Shown: positions 32,071 to 39,618 of the stretch, one piece after another
Numbering within the stretch: the first letter of the stretch is position 1
How the letters are laid out: the number at the start of each line of letters is the position of its first letter
NCBI RefSeq assembly: GCF_023062595.1
Contig: NZ_JALLAN010000001.1
Location: 186,001 to 250,000, forward strand
From: Arthrobacter rhizosphaerae
GTDB lineage: Bacteria; Actinomycetota; Actinomycetes; Actinomycetales; Micrococcaceae
Direction of reading: 5' to 3'
DNA: 64,000 nucleotides
Position numbers and translations under genes: made by a program
Notes under the pieces: model-generated
What the model was told of the DNA's origin: nothing
The model's database searches: none
The model's input: only the letters and a program-made list of their open reading frames with translations

Positions 32071-32646
32071 ATGACCAGCACCGGCATCTTCACCCAATCA
32101 GCAGCATCAATCCTGCAGGACGTCGAGGAGTTCTACTTCGGCGGCACGCTGCCGTGGTACCACGGCAGCAAGCTGACCGAGGACGGCTCGCGTGTGCTGG
32201 TCACCCTGGACGACCCGGAAAGTGACGACGAGTCCCGGACCAAGGACTACGAACTTTCGGCTGCTCAAATCAGGGCGGCCTTCCGCGAGGCCAAGCAGAA
32301 GGGATACAACCTCTGCTGCGCCGCAGACATCGAGTCCGAGCAACTGGGATTCGGTTGCGCCCAGGACCTCGACATCATCCTGCAGACAGCAGGCTACGGC
32401 GAGCTGGTCTTCGGCTGGCGGCCCGCACGCCTTGACTTCCCTAGTGGAACTACTTCCACTAGGGTGAAATATCGGAGCTGCCCTGTTGGGCATGAGTCCG
32501 CTCACAGCAGTCCTTGCTCTTCCTCGAAGCCCAGCCTGCTCCCCTTCTTCGCACCCACCTCGATCGATAGGTTCCGATTACATGAACGACCAGGAAGTGC
32601 GCCGCGGCGCTGGTATCTACAGCAAACCTGTTCTTGGATTTTATGA
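32071..32646 (+). CDS. Unknown protein with a probably altered C-terminus
   Basis: The first ~120 residues look like a compact conserved domain (VEEFYFGGTLPWYHGSK; SRVLVTLDDPE; DYELSAAQIRAAFREA; LGFGCAQDLDIILQTAGYGELVFG). Similar stretches occur in plasmid and phage hypothetical proteins and end near this point. Afterwards the sequence becomes a Ser/Pro/Arg-rich tail that reads through an operator palindrome (32439-32464) and overlaps the methyltransferase start by 65 bp. The simplest reading is that foreign DNA joined the gene near 32430 and replaced its stop codon. GCGAAGGAATTG precedes the start. Confidence 0.55.
   Translation: MTSTGIFTQSAASILQDVEEFYFGGTLPWYHGSKLTEDGSRVLVTLDDPESDDESRTKDYELSAAQIRAAFREAKQKGYNLCCAADIESEQLGFGCAQDLDIILQTAGYGELVFGWRPARLDFPSGTTSTRVKYRSCPVGHESAHSSPCSSSKPSLLPFFAPTSIDRFRLHERPGSAPRRWYLQQTCSWIL
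32439..32464. promoter_or_regulatory. Palindromic operator, copy 1 (AGTGGAA-N4-TTCCACT)
   Basis: CCCTAGTGGAA (32439-32449) and TTCCACTAGGG (32454-32464) around CTAC, perfect 11-bp arms. It shares AGTGGAA-N4-TTCCACT with 37404-37421 and, nearly, 37986-38003. It lies 118 bp upstream of the methyltransferase start. Confidence 0.7.
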
Positions 32647-33262
32647 CCTGCTAGTCGTGAAATTCTCCAACTCGTTGGCCTGGCGATGCCCCAGTCGGCT
32701 CATGTTGGATCAATACAACCGTTGCATCCGATCCCGACATCTCGACGTCGGACCTGGCACCGGATGGTACCTCGCCAAGGCCGACCTTCCCGATTCTGCT
32801 GAAATCACACTCATGGACCTCAACAAAAACAGCGTGGAACACGCCGCATCCAGGCTCACACACACGGAGGCAAGTCTCAGCAGTGTGACTGCGAATGTCC
32901 TCGAACCAATCCCCGAGGCACTCGGCCAATTCAATTCCATCGCGGCGAACTACGTCTTTCACTGCGTCCCCGGCTCCTGGGAAGACAAAGGCGTGGCGTT
33001 CGAACACCTGGGGGAGCGGCTCACGGATGACGGTGTGCTGTTCGGCAGCACCATCCTCGGCGATGGCGTGAACCACAACCTCGTAGGCCGTGGCTTCATG
33101 GCCCTGTACAACCGCATGGGCATCTTCCACAACCGGAAAGACGACGCTGCAGGCCTTGAGACCTCACTCCGACGTAGCTTCGGTCAGGTGAATGTCGACA
33201 TCGTTGGCACCGTGGCAGTGTTCAGTGCGCGGGAGCCGTTGCGAAACGTCGAAGCTGGATAG
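32582..33262 (+). CDS. Class I SAM-dependent methyltransferase
   Basis: Start taken at ATG 32582, giving 226 residues; the frame is open further upstream across the operator. Motif I is HLDVGPGTGWYL near residues 52-63, then ITLMDLNKNSVEHAA (acidic loop, ~76-90) and IAANYVFHCVPGSW (motif IV region, ~120-133). This is the Methyltransf_11/25 fold used on small molecules. It is the first gene of the island, placed behind an operator that also sits upstream of the EspR-like regulator gene. Small-molecule signal synthesis or modification is a reasonable guess; the substrate is not inferable. Confidence 0.8.
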   Translation: MNDQEVRRGAGIYSKPVLGFYDLLVVKFSNSLAWRCPSRLMLDQYNRCIRSRHLDVGPGTGWYLAKADLPDSAEITLMDLNKNSVEHAASRLTHTEASLSSVTANVLEPIPEALGQFNSIAANYVFHCVPGSWEDKGVAFEHLGERLTDDGVLFGSTILGDGVNHNLVGRGFMALYNRMGIFHNRKDDAAGLETSLRRSFGQVNVDIVGTVAVFSAREPLRNVEAG

Positions 33263-33343
33263 CAGGGCACTTTGCCTCAAATCTCCTGAGGTTCCGCCGC
33301 CAATCGCCCAAGCTGAGACACCGGCGGATGAGGGCAGACACGG

Positions 33344-34429
33344 CTAAAAATCAAGCCTGACCACTGCATCCCGCCCCTCAACACCGGATCTGACGCCGGT
33401 AGCAGTAATGCTCACATTCTGCACGGAACCGTCGACCCGGCGAAGGGCAAATTTCATTGATTGAGCGCGGACAGTATCGGTCGCTGCCGCCGCAATGAAC
33501 GCATGCAGCTCACCTGCATCATCGATAGCGAACTCTCCAAGACCACCGACGTGCCCAAAGTCTTCCCGACGCCACGATGGCGAAGTCATCAATACATCAA
33601 GGGTTGCAGCATCGATCACAGCCATCGGTTCCTTGGCCAGAGCCATCACCCCACGCAGCACGTCGTCGACACGACCTGCATTGGCGTCTTGCTCGAATGC
33701 CATGTCATGGAAGGTCTCCGGGGCATCGTAGCTGAAGCCCTGCAGGAAGATCTTGTCGTCATTCGGTTCAATCGGAGGGATTACGCCGACCAGACGCAGG
33801 TGTCGGCGTCCCTGTGAAGTCGATCCGTAGCCGGTGACGATGTTATACGTCAAGCACCGCACCTTACCTGTGACGCCCATAAGTCCGTCCTGGATCCCGT
33901 CGCGAATCAGGCTGCTCACCCTCATCTGATCAGACTGGTCAATGAGCTCGCTTGCCCATTCCCCGGCCTCCCAGTAACCCGTGCGCTGCTGGGCTACTGA
34001 CGGATCAACGTCATAGATGTGGAAGAGGTTACGGTCCCAGTATGTGCGTCGGCGAAGCGTGGGCTGCCCTTCGGAATCACGCTCAATCTCCCATTCCCAC
34101 ACTCCGACCAGGGGCGGCTCGGGCAGCGGATCACTCGCTTTAGCCACACCTGCAAGAACACCGAGCACCGTGGAGGTTCGGGGCGACAGGACGGGCCGCA
34201 GCTCAACAGCCCATTTGTCACCAGCGTGAGAGACAGTCTCCGATAGTGCGCTGCCGTTGCGCATCGCCTGAGCGATGCGGTTCTCATCAAGAAGGAGACG
34301 TCTGGGGATTGCGCGCGTGGGCTTTCGGGCAGAGACCGGCCCGCAGGGTTTGTCGTCCACCAGAACGAGCTGCCTGCCGTCGTATCCGCAAAAAAGGCCC
34401 CAGGATCCTACGTCCAGCTGGACCTGCAT
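33344..34429 (-). CDS. PAS-like sensor-type protein
   Basis: A 361-residue cytosolic protein on the minus strand. Near residues 105-145 it reads VGVWEWEIERD ... YWDRNLFHIYDVDP, the start of a PAS-like domain (W-E-W/Y-I, then W...L..IYG/D.DP). Around 260-320 a second PAS-like stretch occurs (MAVIDAATLDVLMTSPSW). No kinase, cyclase or output domain follows. It may sense a ligand and act on a partner. The start lies two bases after the stop of a decayed dehydrogenase gene, so the two were once an operon. The family name is uncertain. Confidence 0.6.
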   Translation of the reverse strand: MQVQLDVGSWGLFCGYDGRQLVLVDDKPCGPVSARKPTRAIPRRLLLDENRIAQAMRNGSALSETVSHAGDKWAVELRPVLSPRTSTVLGVLAGVAKASDPLPEPPLVGVWEWEIERDSEGQPTLRRRTYWDRNLFHIYDVDPSVAQQRTGYWEAGEWASELIDQSDQMRVSSLIRDGIQDGLMGVTGKVRCLTYNIVTGYGSTSQGRRHLRLVGVIPPIEPNDDKIFLQGFSYDAPETFHDMAFEQDANAGRVDDVLRGVMALAKEPMAVIDAATLDVLMTSPSWRREDFGHVGGLGEFAIDDAGELHAFIAAAATDTVRAQSMKFALRRVDGSVQNVSITATGVRSGVEGRDAVVRLDF

Positions 34430-34431
34430 GA

Positions 34432-34925
34432 TCAGATCCCGCCCGAGACCTGAACAATGGCCTCCGGCATGTACATGTTTTCCGCCGTGTGGCTCATTGT
34501 CGAAGCCATCGCCTCCGCCGTTCCGAACCGCCCCAGCGGGTTACCCTCGATCTTTGCCATCCGCGCCCCTCCGCAACATCAGTCATCATGTCCGTATTCG
34601 TGGCCCCGGGGGCAATCACGTTCACCCGGATGTTCTGGCTGCATTTTCCCTGGCCATTGATCGGGCAACGCTTCCAGAGCCCCTTTGAAGCAGTGTAATT
34701 GCACTGACCGACAACGCTGTACTTCACGGACATCGATGTCACGAGAACTGTTGAAACGTTGCGCTTCCTCAGTATCTGACTCAGGACTGATTTGCACACC
34801 TTCGCCCCGGCAGGCCCCGGCCGTCCGGTATCGTGGGTGAGCGGTTCCCGGACGCTTGCTGCTCCGATCCCGCGATCGCACCGATCACCGGGGCAGGTGC
34901 TCCGGTGCCTGCTTGTGTCGTTTCT
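34432..34925 (-). pseudogene. Decayed short-chain dehydrogenase/reductase (FabG-like)
   Basis: Read leftward, pieces of one SDR appear in different frames: DRGIGAA (Rossmann glycine motif, near 34870), TSMSVKYSVVGQCNYTASKG (catalytic Ser...Tyr-x3-Lys region, ~34680-34740), IRVNVIAPGATNTDMM (~34580-34625), and NPLGRFGTAEAMASTMS to VQVSGGI followed by the stop at 34434-34432. About 90 residues between the first and second pieces are missing and at least two frameshifts separate the rest, so it cannot make a working enzyme. Confidence 0.75.
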
Positions 34926-34933
34926 TGATTTTC

Positions 34934-34977
34934 CGTCATTTGTCACAGGTAAGACAAAACCTGTACCGTATGTGACG
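34934..34977. promoter_or_regulatory. Inverted repeat upstream of the ImmA/IrrE-like gene
   Basis: CGTCA (34934-34938) and ACAGGT (34945-34950) face ACCTGT (34959-34964) and TGACG (34973-34977). It differs from the AGTGGAA operator and sits 80 bp before the ATG at 35057, so it may be a separate control site. Confidence 0.45.
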
Positions 34978-35056
34978 AAGTAAAATACGGGACTGTACCC
35001 CTGCGTTGGCAAACGCCAGGCGGTGTCCGCTCTTCTCTCCACCAGAGGAAACGCTG

Positions 35057-35614
35057 ATGCCTGCCTTCAATCCACTTGCCCGCAATATCGTCAAGCTGCG
35101 GCCCTTGCGGTTCAACCGCTCACCCTTCGCCAAGCTCCGGCACGGGACCGCTGCCATCGTTGGTGCCACCAGCTGTGCCTCAGACCGCCAACTCGACACA
35201 TTCGACTGGCCCGCTGAGCCCACCCTGGAGTCCCTCGGCCAGGCCATCGCTGCAGCACGTGACCTCGAAATCTTGATCAGACCTATCCCTGAAGAGATGC
35301 GCCACCAGGAGATCAGCGGCCTCACCACCGTGATCGGACGTGTGGCACACGTGTTCTACGACCCCGAACTCTCACCTCTCAACAAGGAGCTGACGATCTT
35401 CCACGAGTACGCCCACATCCTGCACGGCGACGTCCGGGCCGACTCCGACTGCACGCATATGCGCAGCATTTTCGACGACCCCGTAGAGAAGCGGGCCGAA
35501 ACCACCGGCATGCGACTGATGGATGCTTTGCACCGCCGGCAGCGGGCATCCGAAAAGCGGAATGGGTCTGAAGCCCTCGCTTTCCTGTCTGGATCAGACG
35601 AGAACGGCCTCTGA
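35057..35614 (+). CDS. ImmA/IrrE-type metallopeptidase
   Basis: Start at ATG 35057 behind AGAGGAAACG; 185 residues. The zinc-protease motif is TIFHEYAHILHG at ~115-126 (HExxH form), with a later glutamate in KRAETTGM as likely third ligand. ImmA/IrrE peptidases cleave or inactivate XRE-type repressors to trigger regulated genes. The neighbouring EspR-like XRE regulator (37498) is the natural target candidate. The stop overlaps the next start by one base (TGATG), so it is made together with the membrane protein that follows. The N-terminal 60 residues are basic and of unknown function. Confidence 0.8.
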   Translation: MPAFNPLARNIVKLRPLRFNRSPFAKLRHGTAAIVGATSCASDRQLDTFDWPAEPTLESLGQAIAAARDLEILIRPIPEEMRHQEISGLTTVIGRVAHVFYDPELSPLNKELTIFHEYAHILHGDVRADSDCTHMRSIFDDPVEKRAETTGMRLMDALHRRQRASEKRNGSEALAFLSGSDENGL

Positions 35615-36735
35615 TGGCCGAGATCGTCATCGTCGGCATCACGATGGGCCTGATCGTGATCGTCTCCGCCCTGCACAAGGGACGTCGACGCCGGGTCAAC
35701 CTGCTGCGGATCACCTGCGTGGCTCTCTTCGTCGCCACGTTCTGCCGTGGCATGGAGCCTCCCATCGATGGACCCGCTGTTGACCTCATCAAACGCATCG
35801 CCATCCTGACCGCCCAGGCCTCGGTTGCTCTGCTCATCCTTACATTCCGCGCGACTCCGCTCTCGGAGCGCACAACCCGATTCGTCTACTTCTTCACCGG
35901 GCTCGTCGCCCTGGGGGAGACCGTGCTGGTCTGGTTCATTCCCGTCGACGCCGACGGCACTCTGTACCACCGGACCGACATCGACGATGCCCTTGCCCAA
36001 GGACGGGCCTGGGCCCTCGTCTCCTACAACTTCCTGTACCTGAGTGCATTTGCCGCAGCGACCATCGTCGTCGCAGTCGGCTGTTGGAGCACCATGACCC
36101 AGAGAAACCAACCGTTCTCTGCCCGCCTCCCTGTCGCATTCGTCTTTGCCGGAGCCATCGGCTCTGCCCTGTTCATCGGCTCATCGCTCCTGGACTTGTT
36201 TGGCCATGCGGTCCTCGGCGGATCAGAAGTAAGGACGCAACTGCTCGTCGCCGTTGTCAGCTTCTTCTTCATCGGTCTCGCCACGGGTGTCATCCGCCGC
36301 ATCAGCATCGAGGTACGGAAGAAGCTGGCGCTCCGCCTCGCGCACGAGGTCGTCGTTCCCCTGTGGCGGACGACGACGACGCTCCACCCCGACGTCAGGC
36401 TCCCGCCGGAAGACCAGCAGGAGTTTGACCAATTGATGACACTGTCGAGACTCACGATCGAGACCCACGACGCTCTCAGGCTCATTCGCGAGGACGATGA
36501 CCCCGCCCTGGAGCCGCTGCACAAGCAACACCCCGAGGATCCGGATCTGTCGGCAGGGTTGGTGCGCCACCTCAGCGGCGAGAATTCCGTGCCCCGGCTC
36601 GGATGGTTCACCGTGGCGCTGAGCCGACTGCGCACCCTTAGGCTGAAGGACGACGAAAACCTGGCCACCTCTGTACAGAGTCTTTACGAGATCAGAGTCG
36701 CGGTGAGCGCCATGAATGAACAGGACAGCCGATGA
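35614..36735 (+). CDS. Polytopic membrane protein of the MAB_1171c (DUF6545) type
   Basis: A 373-residue protein with about seven membrane segments in its first ~230 residues (e.g. IVIVGITMGLIVIVSAL, VALLILTFR, FVYFFTGLVALGETVLVWF, FVFAGAIGSALFIGSSLLDLFG, LLVAVVSFFFIGLATGV). A cytosolic C-terminal region with VVVPLWRTTTTLHPDV follows. These features match the actinobacterial MAB_1171c family, which is repeatedly encoded beside an XRE regulator and an ImmA/IrrE peptidase. It is annotated as a putative transporter but could equally be a receptor for a small signal. Coupled to both neighbours by overlap. Confidence 0.7.
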   Translation: MAEIVIVGITMGLIVIVSALHKGRRRRVNLLRITCVALFVATFCRGMEPPIDGPAVDLIKRIAILTAQASVALLILTFRATPLSERTTRFVYFFTGLVALGETVLVWFIPVDADGTLYHRTDIDDALAQGRAWALVSYNFLYLSAFAAATIVVAVGCWSTMTQRNQPFSARLPVAFVFAGAIGSALFIGSSLLDLFGHAVLGGSEVRTQLLVAVVSFFFIGLATGVIRRISIEVRKKLALRLAHEVVVPLWRTTTTLHPDVRLPPEDQQEFDQLMTLSRLTIETHDALRLIREDDDPALEPLHKQHPEDPDLSAGLVRHLSGENSVPRLGWFTVALSRLRTLRLKDDENLATSVQSLYEIRVAVSAMNEQDSR

Positions 36736-37370
36736 CGGAGAGCCCGACGAAAATCCAGGGCCCCGCGGCCGCTGATCCTGCAATCCGGTCAGCCCGGATC
36801 CTCAGCGACGTTTTCGCCCCTGCTGTTTCCGTGTTCCTCATCTGCGTCCTGTGCGGCGTCGCCGGGCACCCTCACCCCTGGGCGGGCCTCGGATGGGGCG
36901 TCCTGCTCGGAACTTTCTGCGCAGTGATTCCGATGACCGCCATCCATATCGCGGTGCGCCGTGAACACCTCACAGATCGGCACGTCACCCGGCGCGAACA
37001 ACGATGGTGGGTCTTCCTCGTCTGTGTGGGATCCGTGCTTTGCGGCATGACCACAACACTCCTGCTGAGTGCGCCCAGCGTCTTGGTCTGGATCATGCTG
37101 ACCATGGTGGCGGGCCTCGTCGTCACCGGGACGGTCACCCTTCTCGGCCCAAAAGTCTCCATGCATGCCTTCTGCATGACATGCCTGGTCATCATCGCAG
37201 CGCTGCTCATCTCACCCTGGTTGCTGCTCGCGCTCCTACCCCTCCTGCCTGCAGTGGCATTCGCCCGCCTGAAGCTCGGCCACCACACACTCGTCGAAGT
37301 CATCCTCGGCACCGGGCTCGCCTTCCTCGTGATAATAGTCGCGCAGCAGTTCCTGCCTGACCTCGGCTAG
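36732..37370 (+). CDS. PAP2-like membrane phosphatase, degenerate motifs
   Basis: A 212-residue membrane protein whose start overlaps the previous stop (ATGA). It has five to six membrane helices. Expected PAP2 signatures appear in altered form: VSMHAF where PSGHA is usual, and ARLKLGHHTLVEVILG where SRxxxxxHxxxD is usual (Asp replaced by Glu). So the histidines are kept but the first motif (KxxxxxxRP) is unclear. It might dephosphorylate a lipid-linked or isoprenoid phosphate, possibly a precursor of the signal handled by this island. Catalysis is uncertain. Confidence 0.65.
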   Translation: MTESPTKIQGPAAADPAIRSARILSDVFAPAVSVFLICVLCGVAGHPHPWAGLGWGVLLGTFCAVIPMTAIHIAVRREHLTDRHVTRREQRWWVFLVCVGSVLCGMTTTLLLSAPSVLVWIMLTMVAGLVVTGTVTLLGPKVSMHAFCMTCLVIIAALLISPWLLLALLPLLPAVAFARLKLGHHTLVEVILGTGLAFLVIIVAQQFLPDLG

Positions 37371-37403
37371 GGTTTCGACGGCCGACAAGCGGAAATGCAC
37401 CGC

Positions 37404-37421
37404 AGTGGAAGATCTTCCACT
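37404..37421 (+). promoter_or_regulatory. Palindromic operator, copy 2, before the EspR-like gene
   Basis: AGTGGAAGATCTTCCACT, a perfect 18-bp palindrome 77 bp upstream of the regulator start. TAAGATAATG right after it could hold the -10 region, so binding would block the promoter (autoregulation). Confidence 0.75.
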
Positions 37422-37497
37422 AAGATAATGAGCGGTGCTGCACTGATGCGATCGCGGCGACCGATCCATGTCAGCGTCCATGAGGAGGACCAGTTCC

Positions 37498-37905
37498 GTG
37501 AGCATTGCTCAGCGACTAGAACGCCTGTTCGCACAGACCGCCGGCCCCCACGGCCGACCCGTCACGCTGCAGGAGATCATCCACAGGATGGAGAAGCGGG
37601 GCATCTCGACGATGTCGCTGAGCTATCTGCAACAACTGCGCACCGGACAGGCCGAGAACCCCCGACTCCAGCACCTCCGGGCGCTGGCCGACGCATTCGA
37701 TGTACCTCTGTCCTACTTCCTGGATGACGACAAAGATGACTCCGCATCGACCGCCGAGGACGAACTGACTCCCGAAGAGCGCACGATCGCCCTGCGCGTC
37801 CACGGCCTGAGCAACGATGCTTTATCCAGCATCCGGGCAATTGTCGAGCTCGCCCGCAAGAGCGAACAGCTTGATGATCCGCCACAGGCCCCGCACGACA
37901 AATAA
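37498..37905 (+). CDS. EspR-like XRE-family DNA-binding regulator
   Basis: Start at GTG 37498, chosen for TGAGGAGGACC just upstream; 135 residues. The layout is that of mycobacterial EspR: an N-terminal IAQRLERLFAQT helix, then an XRE helix-turn-helix (TLQEIIHRMEKRG ... LSYLQQLRTGQAENPRLQHL), ADAFDVPLSYFLDD, and a C-terminal helical dimerisation part (RVHGLSNDALSSIRAIVEL). EspR binds many distant sites as a dimer of dimers and links them. The AGTGGAA-N4-TTCCACT palindromes, one 77 bp upstream of this gene, are the likely sites. Control by the ImmA/IrrE peptidase upstream is plausible. Confidence 0.82.
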   Translation: MSIAQRLERLFAQTAGPHGRPVTLQEIIHRMEKRGISTMSLSYLQQLRTGQAENPRLQHLRALADAFDVPLSYFLDDDKDDSASTAEDELTPEERTIALRVHGLSNDALSSIRAIVELARKSEQLDDPPQAPHDK

Positions 37906-37975
37906 AACCGGACCAACTGGCTGAACCGTCCTTCCGGGGTACAAACAGCTTGTTCTGAGGCTCGTGCCGGCGCTG

Positions 37976-38013
37976 ATGCCACATGAGTGGAAAGTTTTCC
38001 ATTCATGTGGCAT
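37976..38013. promoter_or_regulatory. Palindromic operator, copy 3, extended
   Basis: ATGCCACATGAGTGGAA (37976-37992) faces TTCCATTCATGTGGCAT (37997-38013): 17-bp arms with one mismatch around AGTT. The core matches copies 1 and 2. It lies 81 bp before the ATG at 38094. Confidence 0.7.
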
Positions 38014-38093
38014 GATCGAAATCACCGACCGGCGATGCATACCTATCGCCGGGTTGCCACACCTCATGATCACGCCTTGTGAAGGAGCACACC

Positions 38094-38633
38094 ATGAACC
38101 CCCTGCGGCCCGGAGCATCCGATTCCGACGAGTTCCGAGGATTCGAAGAGGCCCGCACGCTCATGTGGTGCTACGAGGACCGGTCCAGGACGCATGCGCG
38201 CCTGAATCAGACCGACTTCCTCACCGACGAGTCCGTCGTTGCGGTCCACGTGGAGAACACCACGCGGGCTGACCGTGTCTTCCTCTCAGCGTTCGATCGC
38301 GAGGGCCGGCTGCTGCGCGGCGACACTCTCTATGTCGACTACGCCAACCAGCGACTCGACGTCACCGCGGAGTTCGACCACGACTACACCGGCATGGCAG
38401 TCCCTGAGGGGTCCGAACTGAAGGAGGCCGTGGCACGCGAGAACGGCTGGGTCATCGACATGCACGCCCTGCGGGAGTATGACCCCCTCGAGGACAGACG
38501 GACCACCCAGAGAGCGGTGCTCCTGGCCCACCTCGGCGACATGATGGCCAACGGAGAAGCCCGCGGCTTCCTGCTCGGGAAGCACGACGCCGCCGAGGAT
38601 CCTGGCGACGCGGCTGATACAGATGCAGCGTGA
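38094..38633 (+). CDS. Unknown protein behind operator copy 3
   Basis: Start at ATG 38094 with GTGAAGGAG upstream; 179 residues. Beta-rich middle (SVVAVHVENTTRADRVFLSAFDREGRLLRGDTLYVDY) and a helical C-terminal part (AVLLAHLGDMMANGEARGFLLG), followed by a disordered acidic end. No recognised family. Its distance from operator copy 3 suggests that it is regulated by the EspR-like protein although it looks like backbone rather than island. Confidence 0.55.
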   Translation: MNPLRPGASDSDEFRGFEEARTLMWCYEDRSRTHARLNQTDFLTDESVVAVHVENTTRADRVFLSAFDREGRLLRGDTLYVDYANQRLDVTAEFDHDYTGMAVPEGSELKEAVARENGWVIDMHALREYDPLEDRRTTQRAVLLAHLGDMMANGEARGFLLGKHDAAEDPGDAADTDAA

Positions 38634-38663
38634 GAAGCAGATCCTTCCTTTTTGAATACATCC

Positions 38664-38696
38664 AGACCCCGCCCGGCATCAGCCGAGGCGGGGTCT
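38664..38696 (+). terminator. Intrinsic terminator
   Basis: AGACCCCGCC (38664-38673) pairs with GGCGGGGTCT (38687-38696), followed by TCTC. Confidence 0.8.
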
Positions 38697-38898
38697 TCTC
38701 TGTCCAGGAGCTGATGGGTAACAGCCGTGGACCGGCTCACGCCGGTCCCGGGTGTTGTTTCGTGGTGTGCGCTGCTGCGCTGCGCGCGCCGCGGACACCA
38801 TCCCCATAGGCAACGAGATCAGTAAAGGTGCGTCCAGTAACAGCAACCAGGCGACACAGGTCGTTGTCGACATCTTCGACCCGCAGGAGCAGCAACCC

Positions 38899-39192
38899 AT
38901 GACCCTCTCTCTCCGCGCATCAAACCTGCCCATTAAGTACGAGCGTCCGCGCGAGACTCATCGGTCCGGGATGACCATCTACGAGGTCTCCGGTGCAGGC
39001 CTTTACCGGGCACTGGAAATCAATTCCGGCGAGTTCACAGTCGAAACACTCACGCCGGTCGGATGGATGAACCTGAGCCAGCGCGACAAAATATCGACCG
39101 CCGTCGAAGCCATGCAGATCTGGCTCACCATCCAGACGCCAACGTCCGCTCCGGAGACTCAACAGGAAGAGGAGGCCCCTAATCATGGCTGA
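38899..39192 (+). CDS. Unknown 97-residue protein
   Basis: Start at ATG 38899 behind CGCAGGAGC. Probably a small alpha/beta fold (GMTIYEVSGAGLYRALEI; FTVETLTPVGWMNLSQRDKI) with a polar tail. The stop overlaps the start of the next gene by eight bases. No known family. Confidence 0.5.
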   Translation: MTLSLRASNLPIKYERPRETHRSGMTIYEVSGAGLYRALEINSGEFTVETLTPVGWMNLSQRDKISTAVEAMQIWLTIQTPTSAPETQQEEEAPNHG

Positions 39193-39520
39193 ACCAAGCA
39201 AAGCCGTTGAGGATGCCGCCGAAGAGGCTGCCAATGACGTCATCAGCGCCCATGGCATCTCAGTGGAGGACGACGAGAGCTGTTTCGAGGCTCTCTGCTG
39301 GGCCTTGGGCAGCGGTGTCCCCCATGAAAAGGGCTTACTCCAGTTCGCCCAGGCGGTCCTCGACAGCTTCGACCTGAAAGGGCTGATCGACGCCAAGATC
39401 GAGCTGCTCTCCGAGTACAAGCTCGACTACCCGCAGGATTACGAAACCGCGGACGTCGACCGCATGAAGGCCGAAATCGCTCGCCTTCGAACACTCCGGG
39501 AACAGCTCGAAAATTCATAG
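39185..39520 (+). CDS. Unknown 111-residue helical acidic protein
   Basis: Coupled to the previous gene by overlap and preceded by GAAGAGGAGG. Almost entirely helical (AVEDAAEEAANDVISAHG; LLQFAQAVLDSFDLKGLIDAKIELL; KAEIARLRTLREQLENS), the last segment being a likely coiled coil. Ends at a bidirectional terminator shared with the LysM gene. No recognised function. Confidence 0.55.
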   Translation: MAEPSKAVEDAAEEAANDVISAHGISVEDDESCFEALCWALGSGVPHEKGLLQFAQAVLDSFDLKGLIDAKIELLSEYKLDYPQDYETADVDRMKAEIARLRTLREQLENS

Positions 39521-39540
39521 GCTGAGCGCCCGCACAATAG

Positions 39541-39588
39541 AAAGAGGCCCGGACTTCGCTGAAAAATCAGCATCGTCCGGGCCTCTTT
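39541..39588. terminator. Bidirectional terminator between convergent genes
   Basis: AAAGAGGCCCGGAC (39541-39554) pairs with GTCCGGGCCTCTTT (39575-39588), symmetric A- and T-tracts for both strands. Confidence 0.9.
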
Positions 39589-39618
39589 CGCCATCCCCGA
39601 GGCAACAAACTCTTTCGA

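Noticed and set aside
32154..32163. GTGGTACCAC palindrome as another array site
   Set aside because: It lies in a coding sequence, isolated and far from the array, and codes for a plausible WYHG segment.
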